A stretch of DNA of 64,000 bases from an uncultured Gammaproteobacteria bacterium (GCA_938034705.1 CALHMG010000027.1:42784-106783), one strand, 5' to 3'; shown: positions 1 through 9,253, counted from the first letter of the stretch. Translations and numbers: made by a program. Notes: generated by a model not told the origin, from the letters alone.

Positions 1-1113
1 GACGAGGCAGTCAAACTCATTTCACGCGCCTCGCGTCAGCGACCCCGCAGCGTCGATGAGTCAGAACAGCCGAATGCCACTGGCGCTGCATCGGGTACCG
101 AGATTATTGGCGAAGCACCCGCGATGCAGGATGTTTTCCGAGCTATTGGTCGTCTGTCCGGGTCGCATCTGAACGTGCTGCTGTCAGGTGAGTCAGGCAC
201 CGGCAAGGAACTTGTCGCGCGCTCGCTCTTTGAAAACAGCCCACGCGCGGACGGGCCCTTCGTGTCGATCAACATGGCGGCGATACCGTCAGAGCTGCTC
301 GAGTCGGAACTCTTTGGCCACGAGGCCGGTGCATTCGCCGGTGCTGACAAACAGCGCCAGGGGCGCTTTGAGCAGGCCAACGGCGGCACGCTGTTTCTCG
401 ATGAAATTGGCGACATGCCGGCCGACCTACAGACTCGACTGCTGCGTGTTCTTTCCGACGGACATTTTTATCGCATGGGTGGACACGAGCCGATCTCGAT
501 CGACGTACGCATCATTGCCGCGACCAACAAGGATCTTGAGGCGCTGGTACACGCATCGAGGTTTCGCGAGGATCTGTTCCACAGGCTCAACGTGATTCGC
601 ATTGCATTGCCGTCGTTGCGCGAGCGACGCGAAGACATCCCGTCTCTGGTCAATCGATTTCTCAGCCATTGCGCTTCCGAGCTCAACGTCGAACCCAAGG
701 CGGTTGACGATCAGGCGATGAAATTCCTTGCCGAACACGCCTGGCCGGGCAACGTGCGCCAGCTCGAGAATGTCTGTCGCTGGATCACCGTCATGGCGCC
801 TGCGCGTTCGGTCACGGTTCGCGACATGCCAGACGAGCTGAACGTGCGCGAAGTTGACGAACTTCCGGTATCGACGGACTGGACGCGGAGTCTGGGTGCC
901 GTCGTTGAAAGGCGTCTGCAGAACGGCGAAACCAGAATCCTCGACTCGCTCAGCCCCGAGTTCGAACGACTGATGATCGAGGTGGCCCTGCGCCACACCC
1001 GTGGCCACAAGCAGGAAGCGGCCCGTCGGCTTGGCTGGGGCCGCAACACCCTCACCCGAAAACTCAAGGAACTGGGCATCGACAGTAACGCTGCGGCGAC
1101 CTTACAGCGCTAA
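1..1113 (+). CDS. ntrC: Nitrogen regulation response regulator NtrC (NR-I), 5' end outside window
   Basis: The frame is open from base 1, so the N-terminal receiver domain lies outside the window. What remains is the receiver-AAA linker (DEAVKLISRA), the sigma-54 activator AAA+ domain and the Fis-like DNA-binding end (AARRLGWGRNTLTRKLKELG). Walker A (GESGTGKE), Walker B (LFLDEIGD) and the FREDLFHRLNVI region are intact, and the whole aligns with enterobacterial NtrC. It would activate sigma-54 promoters for nitrogen assimilation after phosphorylation by NtrB. One oddity stands out: the sigma-54 contact loop reads GAFAGA instead of GAFTGA (see findings). The ORF-track start at 124 is only the first internal ATG. 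glnE, another nitrogen gene, lies at 28-31 kb. Confidence 0.95.
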   Translation, partial: DEAVKLISRASRQRPRSVDESEQPNATGAASGTEIIGEAPAMQDVFRAIGRLSGSHLNVLLSGESGTGKELVARSLFENSPRADGPFVSINMAAIPSELLESELFGHEAGAFAGADKQRQGRFEQANGGTLFLDEIGDMPADLQTRLLRVLSDGHFYRMGGHEPISIDVRIIAATNKDLEALVHASRFREDLFHRLNVIRIALPSLRERREDIPSLVNRFLSHCASELNVEPKAVDDQAMKFLAEHAWPGNVRQLENVCRWITVMAPARSVTVRDMPDELNVREVDELPVSTDWTRSLGAVVERRLQNGETRILDSLSPEFERLMIEVALRHTRGHKQEAARRLGWGRNTLTRKLKELGIDSNAAATLQR

Positions 1114-1160
1114 AGCGCGGTAAAACGTGTCGTCTGTGCATAATTCCAGACGTTGATGAC

Positions 1161-1182
1161 GATATAAAGATATGTTTATATC
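1161..1182. promoter_or_regulatory. Palindromic operator upstream of metK, SahR/ArsR-like
   Basis: Arms GATATAAA and TTTATATC flank a 6-base centre (gatatg) that is itself nearly symmetric, so 20 of 22 positions obey dyad symmetry. It lies about 175 bases before the metK start and contains TATAAA, which could serve as a -10 box. AT-rich palindromes of this kind precede methyl-cycle genes controlled by ArsR-family SahR-type regulators in proteobacteria. The palindrome is seen directly; the regulator assignment is inference. Confidence 0.6.
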
Positions 1183-1356
1183 CTGCTGGTGAAGCGGGGT
1201 GACACCTGTTCGCCAACGGTGCTGGTCCCGGGCCTGTTTGCTTTCGAGACTTGTTGATCCACTCGTTCATTTACTGACACGTTTTAAGCGGCATCGCTGA
1301 TGCGCGCATGGCTGCTTCGTACGCCATCGCGAGCGGTGCCGACAGGAGACTATCTA

Positions 1357-2544
1357 ATGTCGCGCAGTTATATCTTTACCTCGGAATCCGTATCTGAAGG
1401 CCACCCGGACAAAGTCGCGGACCAGGTTTCTGATTCTATTCTTGACGCCCTGCTTACCCAGGATCCCGCTTCTCGCGTCGCGTGCGAAACCATGGTCAAT
1501 ACGGGCATGGCCGTGATCTCGGGCGAGATTACGACCAACGCCGTGATCGACGCACCGGAAATCGTGCGCAACACGATCCGCGAGATTGGCTACACCAGTT
1601 CAGAGATGGGCTTTGACGCCGATTCGTGCGCGGTAATCGTGTCTCTGGACAAGCAGTCTGTCGACATCGCTCAGGGCGTTGACGAAGGCACCGGCCAGGT
1701 TGATCTCGACCAGGGTGCGGGTGACCAGGGTCTGATGTTCGGATTCGCGTGCACCGAGACCGATACGCTGATGCCGTTTCCGATCGACTATTCACATCGC
1801 CTCGTCAAGCAACAGGCCGAGGTTCGCAAGGCCGGCAAGCTGCCGTGGCTGCGACCCGACGCGAAGTCACAGGTCAGCGTGCGTTACGAAGACGGTAAAC
1901 CTGTCGCTGTCGATACGGTCGTCCTGTCAACACAGCATGCCGACGAAGAAGGCCTCACATGGGAACGCATTCAGGACGCCGTGATTGAGGAAATCATCAA
2001 GCCAATTATTCCTGGCGACATGATGAGTAACGACACCAAGTTTCTCGTGAACCCCACCGGTCGTTTTGTGATCGGCGGTCCCGTTGGTGACTGTGGCCTG
2101 ACCGGCCGCAAGATTATTGTTGATACCTACGGCGGCTATGCACGCCACGGCGGCGGCGCGTTCTCGGGTAAAGACCCCTCAAAGGTTGACCGCTCGGCCG
2201 CGTATGCCGGTCGCTATGTCGCGAAGAACATTGTTGCGGCGGGACTTGCTGACAAATGCGAAGTACAGGTCGCGTACGCGATCGGTGTAGCAAAGCCGGT
2301 CTCGGTCCTGGTCGAGACCTTCGGCACCGGCGTTGTCGCCGACGAACGAATCGAAGCTCTGGTGGACGATCACTTTGACCTTCGGCCCAAAGCCATCATT
2401 GCGCAGCTCGACCTGCTGCGACCGATCTATCGCAATTCGGCGGCCTACGGTCACTTTGGCCGCACCGAACCCGAGTTCACCTGGGAAATAGCCGACAAGG
2501 CGGTCGCGCTTCGTGAGGCGGCTGGCCTGTCAATGGCGAGCTGA
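1357..2544 (+). CDS. metK: S-adenosylmethionine synthase
   Basis: MetK makes S-adenosylmethionine from methionine and ATP in the cytoplasm. The product is 395 residues, close to the family norm. It has the family opening ([22 protein letters not shown]), the [10 protein letters not shown] motif and the [19 protein letters not shown] loop. The track starts 19 codons earlier at 1300. I prefer ATG 1357 because AGGAG (in gacaggagac) precedes it at good spacing and the protein then begins exactly where homologues do. ahcY follows 92 bases downstream on the same strand, so the two genes form a methyl-cycle pair. The palindrome at 1161-1182 probably controls both. Confidence 0.97.
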   Translation: MSRSYIFTSESVSEGHPDKVADQVSDSILDALLTQDPASRVACETMVNTGMAVISGEITTNAVIDAPEIVRNTIREIGYTSSEMGFDADSCAVIVSLDKQSVDIAQGVDEGTGQVDLDQGAGDQGLMFGFACTETDTLMPFPIDYSHRLVKQQAEVRKAGKLPWLRPDAKSQVSVRYEDGKPVAVDTVVLSTQHADEEGLTWERIQDAVIEEIIKPIIPGDMMSNDTKFLVNPTGRFVIGGPVGDCGLTGRKIIVDTYGGYARHGGGAFSGKDPSKVDRSAAYAGRYVAKNIVAAGLADKCEVQVAYAIGVAKPVSVLVETFGTGVVADERIEALVDDHFDLRPKAIIAQLDLLRPIYRNSAAYGHFGRTEPEFTWEIADKAVALREAAGLSMAS

Positions 2545-2555
2545 TTGATCCGACT

Positions 2556-2583
2556 CCCGTCAGCGTTCGTAAGCGCTGACGGG
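2556..2583 (+). terminator. Perfect 10-bp stem-loop between metK and ahcY
   Basis: CCCGTCAGCG and CGCTGACGGG pair perfectly across an 8-base loop, starting 12 bases after the metK stop. A run of T residues (ttttttatttt) begins only about nine bases after the stem, so it is not a textbook intrinsic terminator. It could be a weak terminator, an mRNA-stabilising hairpin or a processing site that sets the metK:ahcY ratio. Confidence 0.5.
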
Positions 2584-2636
2584 AACGCACATTTTTTATT
2601 TTCACGTCTTTGTTCTTCTTAAGGAAATCCCCCGAC

Positions 2637-4055
2637 ATGGCAACTCAAACCGCTCAACGCATCGACAACGACTATCTCGTCGCCGACATGAGTCTGGCAG
2701 ATTTTGGTCGACGCGAGATTCGTATCGCCGAAACCGAAATGCCCGGACTGATGGCGACACGCAAGGAATATCAGGCATCCAAGCCGCTCGCAGGGACCCG
2801 CATTGCTGGATGCCTGCACATGACGATTCAGACCGCTGTGCTGATCGAAACGCTGGTCGATCTTGGCGCCGATGTGCGCTGGGCGTCCTGCAACATCTTC
2901 TCGACTCAGGATCACGCTGCTGCGGCGATCGCAGCTGCCGGTGTACCGGTTTTCGCCAAAAAGGGTGAGACCCTCGACGAGTACTGGGAATACGTTCACC
3001 GCATCATGGAGTGGCAGGACGGTGGCACACCGAACATGATTCTCGACGACGGTGGTGACGCAACGCTGCTTTCAATTCTTGGTTCCAAGGCCGAGAAAGA
3101 CCCTTCTGTTCTCGACAACCCGGGCAGTGAAGAAGAGATTGCGCTCTACAAGTCAATCAAAGAGCGTCTCAAGACCAAGCCAGGCTGGTACTCAACGATC
3201 AAGGACAGCATCCGTGGCGTAACCGAAGAAACCACGACCGGTGTTCTTCGACTGCGTCAAATGGCCGACGATGGCGATCTGCCGTTTCCCGCTATCAACG
3301 TCAACGACTCGGTAACGAAGTCCAAGTTCGACAACCTGTACGGCTGTCGCGAGTCTCTGGTTGACGGCATCAAGCGCGCCACCGATGTCATGGTTGCCGG
3401 CAAGATTGCTGTTGTCTGCGGTTACGGTGACGTTGGCAAGGGTTCAGCGCAATCACTGCGCGGCCTTGGCGCTACAGTCTGGGTGACCGAGGTTGACCCA
3501 ATCTGCGCACTGCAGGCAGCGATGGAAGGCTACCGTGTCGTCACGATGGATGACGTTGCGAGCGAAGTTGATATCGTTGTCACGGCAACGGGCAACTATC
3601 AGGTCATCACGCATGAGCACCTGAAGCAGATGAAAGATCAGACGATCGTCTGCAACATCGGTCACTTCGACAACGAAATCGATGTCGCGAGCCTCGAGCA
3701 GTATGAGTGGGAAGAGATCAAGCCTCAGGTTGATCACATCATTTTTCCGGACGGCAAGCGCATTATTCTGCTTGCTCAGGGTCGACTGGTTAACCTGGGC
3801 TGCGGCACGGGTCACCCGAGTTTCGTGATGTCGAACTCGTTTACCAACCAGGTGCTGGCCCAGATTGAGCTCTGGCAGAATGGCAAAAACTACGACAACG
3901 ATGTCTACGTCCTGCCAAAAGCACTCGACGAAAAAGTAGCCCGACTGCACCTCGACAAGATCGGCGCCAAGCTGACAACCCTGTCAGATCAGCAGGCGAG
4001 CTACATTGGCGTGACGCCTGAAGGCCCTTACAAGCCCGAGGCCTATCGCTACTAG
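2637..4055 (+). CDS. ahcY: Adenosylhomocysteinase (S-adenosylhomocysteine hydrolase)
   Basis: AhcY converts S-adenosylhomocysteine to adenosine and homocysteine with bound NAD, relieving product inhibition of methyltransferases. At 472 residues it has the usual proteobacterial length. Visible signatures are the N-terminal segment [21 protein letters not shown], the substrate/NAD region [21 protein letters not shown], the Rossmann motif [10 protein letters not shown] and the C-terminal KPEAYRY that reaches the partner subunit. The track starts at a TTG (2610). ATG 2637, preceded by aagga, gives the expected MATQTAQRI start. Two terminators follow. Confidence 0.97.
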   Translation: MATQTAQRIDNDYLVADMSLADFGRREIRIAETEMPGLMATRKEYQASKPLAGTRIAGCLHMTIQTAVLIETLVDLGADVRWASCNIFSTQDHAAAAIAAAGVPVFAKKGETLDEYWEYVHRIMEWQDGGTPNMILDDGGDATLLSILGSKAEKDPSVLDNPGSEEEIALYKSIKERLKTKPGWYSTIKDSIRGVTEETTTGVLRLRQMADDGDLPFPAINVNDSVTKSKFDNLYGCRESLVDGIKRATDVMVAGKIAVVCGYGDVGKGSAQSLRGLGATVWVTEVDPICALQAAMEGYRVVTMDDVASEVDIVVTATGNYQVITHEHLKQMKDQTIVCNIGHFDNEIDVASLEQYEWEEIKPQVDHIIFPDGKRIILLAQGRLVNLGCGTGHPSFVMSNSFTNQVLAQIELWQNGKNYDNDVYVLPKALDEKVARLHLDKIGAKLTTLSDQQASYIGVTPEGPYKPEAYRY

Positions 4056-4061
4056 GTCGCC

Positions 4062-4080
4062 AGCGCGATCGCGCTTTTTT
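4062..4080 (+). terminator. Intrinsic terminator after ahcY
   Basis: The self-complementary AGCGCGATCGCGCT is followed directly by a run of T residues, six bases after the ahcY stop. This is a good intrinsic terminator for the metK-ahcY unit. It contains the octamer GCGATCGC discussed in the findings. Confidence 0.75.
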
Positions 4081-4114
4081 CATCGGGTCGATCCGGTGAA
4101 AAGCAGCGTCAGAG

Positions 4115-4147
4115 AAAAGGCGCGGTCATAACGACCGCGCCTTTTTT
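4115..4147. terminator. Strong bidirectional terminator between ahcY and the DUF465 gene
   Basis: AAAAGGCGCGGTC and GACCGCGCCTTTT form a 13-bp stem around a 5-base loop (ataac), with A- and T-runs on the two sides. It lies between convergent ahcY and the minus-strand DUF465 gene and can stop transcription both ways. Confidence 0.9.
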
Positions 4148-4246
4148 AGTGCCTTGCTGTTGCCTGTGGTGCACAGGCGTATCGACTTGATTCTTCGTAT
4201 TTGAACGAAAGCCTGCGGAAAATGGGTAATCGAGTCCGCAGCTTCG

Positions 4247-4453
4247 CTACGCGACCGAGTCGGAGCGCAGCTGGCTTTCGAGTTCGGTGATGGAGTCTTT
4301 GAGTTGCAGCTTGCGCTTTTTCAGGCGTTTGACCTGTAGATCGTCGCTGAGATTGTCGCGCGTCATGCGCTGGAGCATGTCGTCGAGGTCGCGGTGTTCG
4401 GTATTCAGTGAATCGAGGCGGGCATGTAGTTTTTGGCTACTCGGCTCAGACAT
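4247..4453 (-). CDS. Small DUF465 (YdcH-type) protein
   Basis: This 68-residue, highly charged protein is mostly helix. The motif VKRLKKRKLQLKDSITELE matches the conserved 'KKqKLqLKDem' end of the DUF465/YdcH family of small helical-hairpin proteins. The function of the family is not established. The stop is about 100 bases from the terminator shared with convergent ahcY. No membrane segment or signal peptide is visible. The opposite-strand ORF 4287-4754 is its shadow. Confidence 0.8.
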   Translation of the reverse strand: MSEPSSQKLHARLDSLNTEHRDLDDMLQRMTRDNLSDDLQVKRLKKRKLQLKDSITELESQLRSDSVA

Positions 4454-4708
4454 AAGCGATTACTCCTGTAGTTCCGGTGGGGGACGGTACAGTCGTCTGC
4501 CTGTCACAGGACCGGCAGTCGGTCTGTACACACTGCTCAGTGTAGATGACGGGGTCTGCGATCGCTTGTCTATCCGTCGCCCCAGCATGGCAAACTCATG
4601 GTTCCCGAGGGATGGAAATCCCTTAAAGTGCCCGCATTTACCCATCAAAGAGGTGGAATATGAGACAGTTTCCGCCCCATCTGTCGTAGCCCTGAGGACG
4701 TTAATAAC

Positions 4709-4903
4709 ATGGAAGATTTACCCACCTGGGAACTCATCGCCGGCGGCCTGCTGATGGTTGCACTCGTGTTCTTTTCGCGTGGCGGCGTCAAGAAGATGCT
4801 CAAAGACAGCGAGGACGCACCGAAGGACTGGATGGGCTTCCTGTTACCCATGGCTTTTGTTGTCATTTTCGTTGTGTTGGTTATCGCGATGTTACGCGGC
4901 TAA
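4709..4903 (+). CDS. Small two-helix membrane protein, unknown function
   Basis: The product has 64 residues. Two hydrophobic stretches (about residues 8-22, LIAGGLLMVALVFFS, and 44-62, FLLPMAFVVIFVVLVIAML) flank a charged cytoplasmic-type segment rich in K, D and E. A GAGGA sequence lies upstream of the ATG. It ends 20 bases before the amidotransferase gene, so the two may be co-transcribed. I do not recognise a family; the hydropathy pattern and clean spacing support a real gene. Confidence 0.65.
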   Translation: MEDLPTWELIAGGLLMVALVFFSRGGVKKMLKDSEDAPKDWMGFLLPMAFVVIFVVLVIAMLRG

Positions 4904-4923
4904 AACCAGGATCCCCTGACCCG

Positions 4924-5637
4924 ATGTCGAACAAGATTCTTACGCTTCGCCACATGCCCGGTGAGCGCGATGACCGTGTCAGTCGCTGGTTGAAAGATCA
5001 GGGCTACGAAATAACCCCGAGCAATCCGGCGCACGGCGTACCGATGCCGGAGGACGACTCGGACTTCGCCGCGATGGTGATTTATGGCGGGGTACAAAGC
5101 GTCAACGACACGTCGCTGGATTATCTGAACCTCGAAAGAAAAGTGATCGATCGCTGGCTTCAGGATGATCGGCCCGTACTTGGACTGTGTCTTGGCGGGC
5201 AGCTGATCGCCCAGGTCCTGGGCGCGACCGTTGCGAATCACGCCGACGGCCTTCACGAGGTTGGCTACGTGCCGATTGAGTCGCTGGACAGGGATTTCAT
5301 GTCGGAGTCGATGTATCAGTATCAGTGGCACAACGAAGGCTTCCAGATACCTGAAGGTGCCGTGAAGCTTGCACGTGGTGCAAACTATGACAATCAGGCC
5401 TATCGCTACGGCAGCAACACCTACGGCTTTCAGTTCCATCCTGAAGTGACCGCTGACCTGGTACGCGTCTGGAACTCCGAAGTGGATCCGGTAAAGCTCG
5501 ATGTGCCCGGCGCGGACCCGCAGGAAAAACAGTTCGCCGACGCGGACTATTATGACCCCGCGGTGGACAACTGGACGCGTGGTTTTCTGAAAACCTGGAC
5601 AAGCCGGTTCGCGTCGAACCTGAACTCAACTCAATAA
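4924..5637 (+). CDS. Class I glutamine amidotransferase-like protein
   Basis: A 237-residue single-domain GATase1 protein. The nucleophile elbow is GLCLGGQLIA (catalytic Cys) and the histidine/glutamate pair is in FQFHPEVT, as in GuaA and CarA amidotransferase domains. It has no synthetase domain. Stand-alone members of this type are often annotated 'GMP synthase-like' and their substrates are mostly unknown; some hydrolyse gamma-glutamyl amides. pepN begins 15 bases after its stop, so the two are probably co-transcribed. The class is certain, the substrate is not. Confidence 0.85.
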   Translation: MSNKILTLRHMPGERDDRVSRWLKDQGYEITPSNPAHGVPMPEDDSDFAAMVIYGGVQSVNDTSLDYLNLERKVIDRWLQDDRPVLGLCLGGQLIAQVLGATVANHADGLHEVGYVPIESLDRDFMSESMYQYQWHNEGFQIPEGAVKLARGANYDNQAYRYGSNTYGFQFHPEVTADLVRVWNSEVDPVKLDVPGADPQEKQFADADYYDPAVDNWTRGFLKTWTSRFASNLNSTQ

Positions 5638-5652
5638 CAAGCCTGTATTTCT

Positions 5653-8283
5653 ATGGATCGATCTCAAGCGACACCTGTTACTCACCGTCTGGCCGACTAC
5701 ACGCCGCCCGCGGTGATGATCGACGCGCTGGACCTGCGATTTGATCTGGACGCCTCTGACACCTGTGTTGTAGCGACCATGGATATTCGGCGGCGAGACG
5801 CAAAGGCGACCGGACCGATAACGCTGCAGGGCGATGAGCTTGAGCTTGCTTCGGTGAGTGTCGACGGTCAGCTGCTTGAGAGCACACGTTACAGCGTCGA
5901 CGGCAATGATCTTGTCATCAAGGGTCTGCCGCCCCGGTGTCGGCTTCAGATAGAGACCCGAATCAAGCCGGATCAGAACACCTCGCTGATGGGTCTGTAT
6001 GCGTCATCCGGAAATCTCTGCACCCAGTGCGAAGCAGAAGGGTTCAGACGAATGACGTTTTACCCTGATCGCCCCGATGTATTGACGATATTCACGTGCA
6101 CCCTCGTGGGTTCCCGGCGCGACTATCCGGTGCTTTTATCCAACGGCAATCTTGTGGACAGCGGCAAGATTGGCGACGACAGACATTACGCGACCTGGCA
6201 CGACCCCTGGCCAAAGCCGAGCTATCTGTTTGCGCTTGTGGCGGGCAAGCTTGAATTTGTAGAAGACACGTTCACCACCGTCGGTGGCCGCGTGGTCACG
6301 CTGCGCGTATACGTTCAGGCGCACAACATCGATAAATGCGATCACGCCATGGCCTCGCTGATCAAATCGATGAAATGGGATGAAGACGTTTATGGCTGCG
6401 AATACGATCTCGACATCTATAACATCGTCGCCGTTGACGATTTCAATATGGGCGCGATGGAGAACAAGAGTCTCAACGTGTTCAATTCAAAATACGTCCT
6501 CGCCAGCCCACAGACGGCAACCGACACCGACTATCAGCAAATAGAAGGTGTGATCGGTCACGAGTACTTTCACAACTGGTCTGGCAACAGGGTGACCTGT
6601 CGTGACTGGTTTCAGCTGAGCCTGAAGGAAGGCTTCACAGTTTTCAGAGATCAGGAATTCTCGGCAGATACGTTCTCCCGTGGTGTAAAGCGCATAGAAG
6701 ATGTCAACGTGCTGCGCACCCACCAGTTCAGGGAAGACGCCGGCCCCATGGCGCATCCCGTGCGTCCCGACTCGTACGTTGAAATCAACAATTTCTATAC
6801 GTCCACCGTCTACAACAAGGGGGCCGAGGTGGTGCGAATGCTGCATTCGCTGCTTGGGCACGATCGCTTTATTCAGGGGACAACGCTTTACTTCCAGCGC
6901 CATGATGGCGCGGCCGTGACCATTGAGGAATTCATCAGCGCACTGGAGGACGCCAACGACGTCAAGTTCGACCAGTTCCGGCGCTGGTACTCCCAGGCCG
7001 GCACGCCTCGGCTGCAGGTTTCTCGGACCTACGACACGGATACCCGCGTGCTTAAGCTGACGGTAGAACAGAGCTGTCCGGACACCCCGGGCCAGACGGG
7101 CAAGCAGGCCTTTCACATGCCGCTTCGCGTTGCGATGCTGGGTAAGAAAGGCAAACGGCAGCCTCTTGATGCGCACGGCAACGATGAGGTTGTTCTGGAG
7201 GTCAAAAAGAACACCCAGACATTCGAGTTCAGGGACATGGAAAAGGGAACGGTGCCATCGCTGTTGCGTGGCTTCTCCGCACCCGTCGTGCTGGAAACGG
7301 ACCTTGGCGACCGTGAACTGAATTTCCTGATGAGCTTCGATGACGATCCGTTTAATCGCTGGGAAGCGGGACAGAAACTCGCGACACGGGTGTTTACCAG
7401 GATGGCGAAGGCGGTGAAGGCCAATCGCACACCGGAGGTGCCCAAGTCCTATGTCGAGGCCTGGACCAGTGTGCTTGAAGCGGAAATGGATGATCTGAAC
7501 TTCAAGGCCGAGGCGCTGCGACTGCCGTCGGAGATTGTGCTCGCAGAATCAATGTCAACGGTCGATCCCGGTGTCATCCATATCGCGCGCAACCACCTTG
7601 TCAGAACACTGGCTCAGGAGGCCAGCGACAGACTTGCGGATCTCTACGATCAGCTCGCAACCACAGAGCCGTTTCATCCCGACGCAGCCAGCGCGGGTCG
7701 ACGTGCGCTGGCAAACACCTGTCTGTCACTGCTCGCCGCCACAGACGCGACGACGGCGGAGGCGCTTTGTCTGGAACAGATCAAGACCGCCAACAACATG
7801 ACCGATGAACTCAATGCGCTCACCTGTGTAGCGCACTCAAACTGGTCTTCAAAGGACCGGACCGTTGAGGCGTTTTACAAGCGCTGGAAAAACGAACCCC
7901 TGGTCATGGACAAGTGGCTGCGGGTACAGGCGACTTCACCTGCACCAGATACCGTTGAGCGTGTTATCGCCCTGACTTCCCATGCGGCCTACAGCGAACG
8001 CAACCCCAACAAGGTGTACTCGTTGATCGGTGGATTTACGATCGGGAACCCGGCCCGCTTTCACGCCGAGGACGGCAGCGGCTATCGGTTCGCGGGTGAC
8101 TATATCCGCAAGCTCGATTCGTTTAACCCGCAGGTCGCTGCAAGAATGATGTCGGCCTTTACGCCCTGGCGACGTTACGACAAGGATCGTCAGGCGCTGA
8201 TGCGGGCGGAGATCGAAAAGATCGTGGCCAAGCCAGAGCTGTCCAAAGATGTTTTCGAGATTGCCAGCAAGAGTCTGAAATAA
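5653..8283 (+). CDS. pepN: Aminopeptidase N (M1 zinc metallopeptidase)
   Basis: An 876-residue cytoplasmic M1 aminopeptidase that removes N-terminal residues from peptides. The substrate-binding motif GAMEN is near residue 267. The zinc site HEYFH begins near residue 303, with the third ligand Glu in SLKEGFTVFRDQEF downstream. The length and the C-terminal helical region match the E. coli PepN type. The gene sits between the amidotransferase and a J-domain gene whose ATG follows the pepN TAA immediately, implying translational coupling. Confidence 0.96.
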   Translation: MDRSQATPVTHRLADYTPPAVMIDALDLRFDLDASDTCVVATMDIRRRDAKATGPITLQGDELELASVSVDGQLLESTRYSVDGNDLVIKGLPPRCRLQIETRIKPDQNTSLMGLYASSGNLCTQCEAEGFRRMTFYPDRPDVLTIFTCTLVGSRRDYPVLLSNGNLVDSGKIGDDRHYATWHDPWPKPSYLFALVAGKLEFVEDTFTTVGGRVVTLRVYVQAHNIDKCDHAMASLIKSMKWDEDVYGCEYDLDIYNIVAVDDFNMGAMENKSLNVFNSKYVLASPQTATDTDYQQIEGVIGHEYFHNWSGNRVTCRDWFQLSLKEGFTVFRDQEFSADTFSRGVKRIEDVNVLRTHQFREDAGPMAHPVRPDSYVEINNFYTSTVYNKGAEVVRMLHSLLGHDRFIQGTTLYFQRHDGAAVTIEEFISALEDANDVKFDQFRRWYSQAGTPRLQVSRTYDTDTRVLKLTVEQSCPDTPGQTGKQAFHMPLRVAMLGKKGKRQPLDAHGNDEVVLEVKKNTQTFEFRDMEKGTVPSLLRGFSAPVVLETDLGDRELNFLMSFDDDPFNRWEAGQKLATRVFTRMAKAVKANRTPEVPKSYVEAWTSVLEAEMDDLNFKAEALRLPSEIVLAESMSTVDPGVIHIARNHLVRTLAQEASDRLADLYDQLATTEPFHPDAASAGRRALANTCLSLLAATDATTAEALCLEQIKTANNMTDELNALTCVAHSNWSSKDRTVEAFYKRWKNEPLVMDKWLRVQATSPAPDTVERVIALTSHAAYSERNPNKVYSLIGGFTIGNPARFHAEDGSGYRFAGDYIRKLDSFNPQVAARMMSAFTPWRRYDKDRQALMRAEIEKIVAKPELSKDVFEIASKSLK

Positions 8284-9012
8284 ATGGTACGCGTCATTCT
8301 TGCTCTGCTGGCCGTAGCCGGGCTGATGGTCTTTTTCTCCAAGCTTGGCCGTCTTTCCGGCGCCGAGCGTTCTGCGTATCTCAAACGAGCGGCGGTGTAT
8401 GGCGCGGTCGCGCTGGTTTTGCTGATGGTGGTGACCGGTCGCGCACCCGCCCTGTTTGCGCTGGCTGCGGCAGCGATTCCGTGGATGCAGCGGGCGATGC
8501 TGCTGCGGGGTCTCGCCGGGCGTCTGAATTCCATGGGCATTCGCATCCCCGGACTCGATCGGGTTGGCGATATGTTCGCGGGCGGTGCTGTCAAAACAGA
8601 GTCGATCGAATTCTCCCGCGACCACGGTAGCGGTCGCCTGACCGGTCGCGTCCTTAAAGGTCGCTTCGCGGGCAGTCAGCTCGATACGATGAATCTGAAC
8701 AATCTGCTGGCGCTGCGAGAAGAAGTCGCCGCTACGGATCCCGCTGCTGAAGTCGAGCTGGTGAAATATCTCGACGCGACCTTTGAGGACTGGCGTGAAA
8801 GCAGCAAGGGCGTTGCGGCGAACAACGCGCCCATGACCTACAGCGAGGCACTTGAAGTGCTGGGGCTACAGCCCGGGGTATCGAGAGAAGAAATTGTTGA
8901 GGCCCATCGCAAACTGATCGCCAAGGTGCACCCCGATCGCGGTGGCGTTGACTGGATGGCGACAAAATTGAATCAGGCGCGAGACGTTTTGCTCGGACCA
9001 GACGGCCGCTAG
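8284..9012 (+). CDS. Membrane-anchored J-domain protein
   Basis: A 242-residue protein. The N-terminus has one or two membrane segments (about residues 2-17 and 34-60) and the J domain is at the C-terminus (about 180-242), with the essential HPD in AKVHPDRGG. A C-terminal J domain behind a membrane anchor recalls DjlA-like and Tim14-like proteins, which recruit DnaK-type Hsp70 to a membrane site. The start codon abuts the pepN stop codon without a gap. The middle region (60-180) has no family I recognise. Confidence 0.85.
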   Translation: MVRVILALLAVAGLMVFFSKLGRLSGAERSAYLKRAAVYGAVALVLLMVVTGRAPALFALAAAAIPWMQRAMLLRGLAGRLNSMGIRIPGLDRVGDMFAGGAVKTESIEFSRDHGSGRLTGRVLKGRFAGSQLDTMNLNNLLALREEVAATDPAAEVELVKYLDATFEDWRESSKGVAANNAPMTYSEALEVLGLQPGVSREEIVEAHRKLIAKVHPDRGGVDWMATKLNQARDVLLGPDGR

Positions 9013-9030
9013 CCCGGGGACCGACGACGC

Positions 9031-9207
9031 GTGGGCCGGACCGTCAAAAAAGCAGATCTGCCTCACAAGACCTGCCCGGTCTGCGGTCGGGCATTCAGCT
9101 GGCGCAAGAAGTGGCGGCTTGTCTGGGACCGGGTGGTCTATTGCAGCGAACGCTGTCGCCGGACAAAGGGGTTCAAGTCACCGGAGCAATCAACCGGGAC
9201 CGAGTGA
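9031..9207 (+). CDS. DUF2256 small zinc-binding protein (missed by the ORF track)
   Basis: A 58-residue ORF with a GTG start, 18 bases after the J-domain gene. The sequence LPHKTCPVCGRAFSWRKKW followed by W-D-x-V-x-Y-C-S-E-R-C-R matches the DUF2256 family: two cysteine pairs spaced like a zinc ribbon, with the WRKKW core. Family function is unknown. It is the last gene of the amidotransferase-pepN-J protein run. The track missed it because it is short. Codon use and motif fit make it convincing. Confidence 0.85.
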   Translation: MGRTVKKADLPHKTCPVCGRAFSWRKKWRLVWDRVVYCSERCRRTKGFKSPEQSTGTE

Positions 9208-9253
9208 CGACAAGTGCGATCTGAACAAACCGCGTTACCGGGCGAGAACCCGC

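Noticed and set aside
427-1008. 193-codon minus-strand ORF within ntrC
   Set aside because: Shadow of ntrC with biased composition and no recognisable domain.
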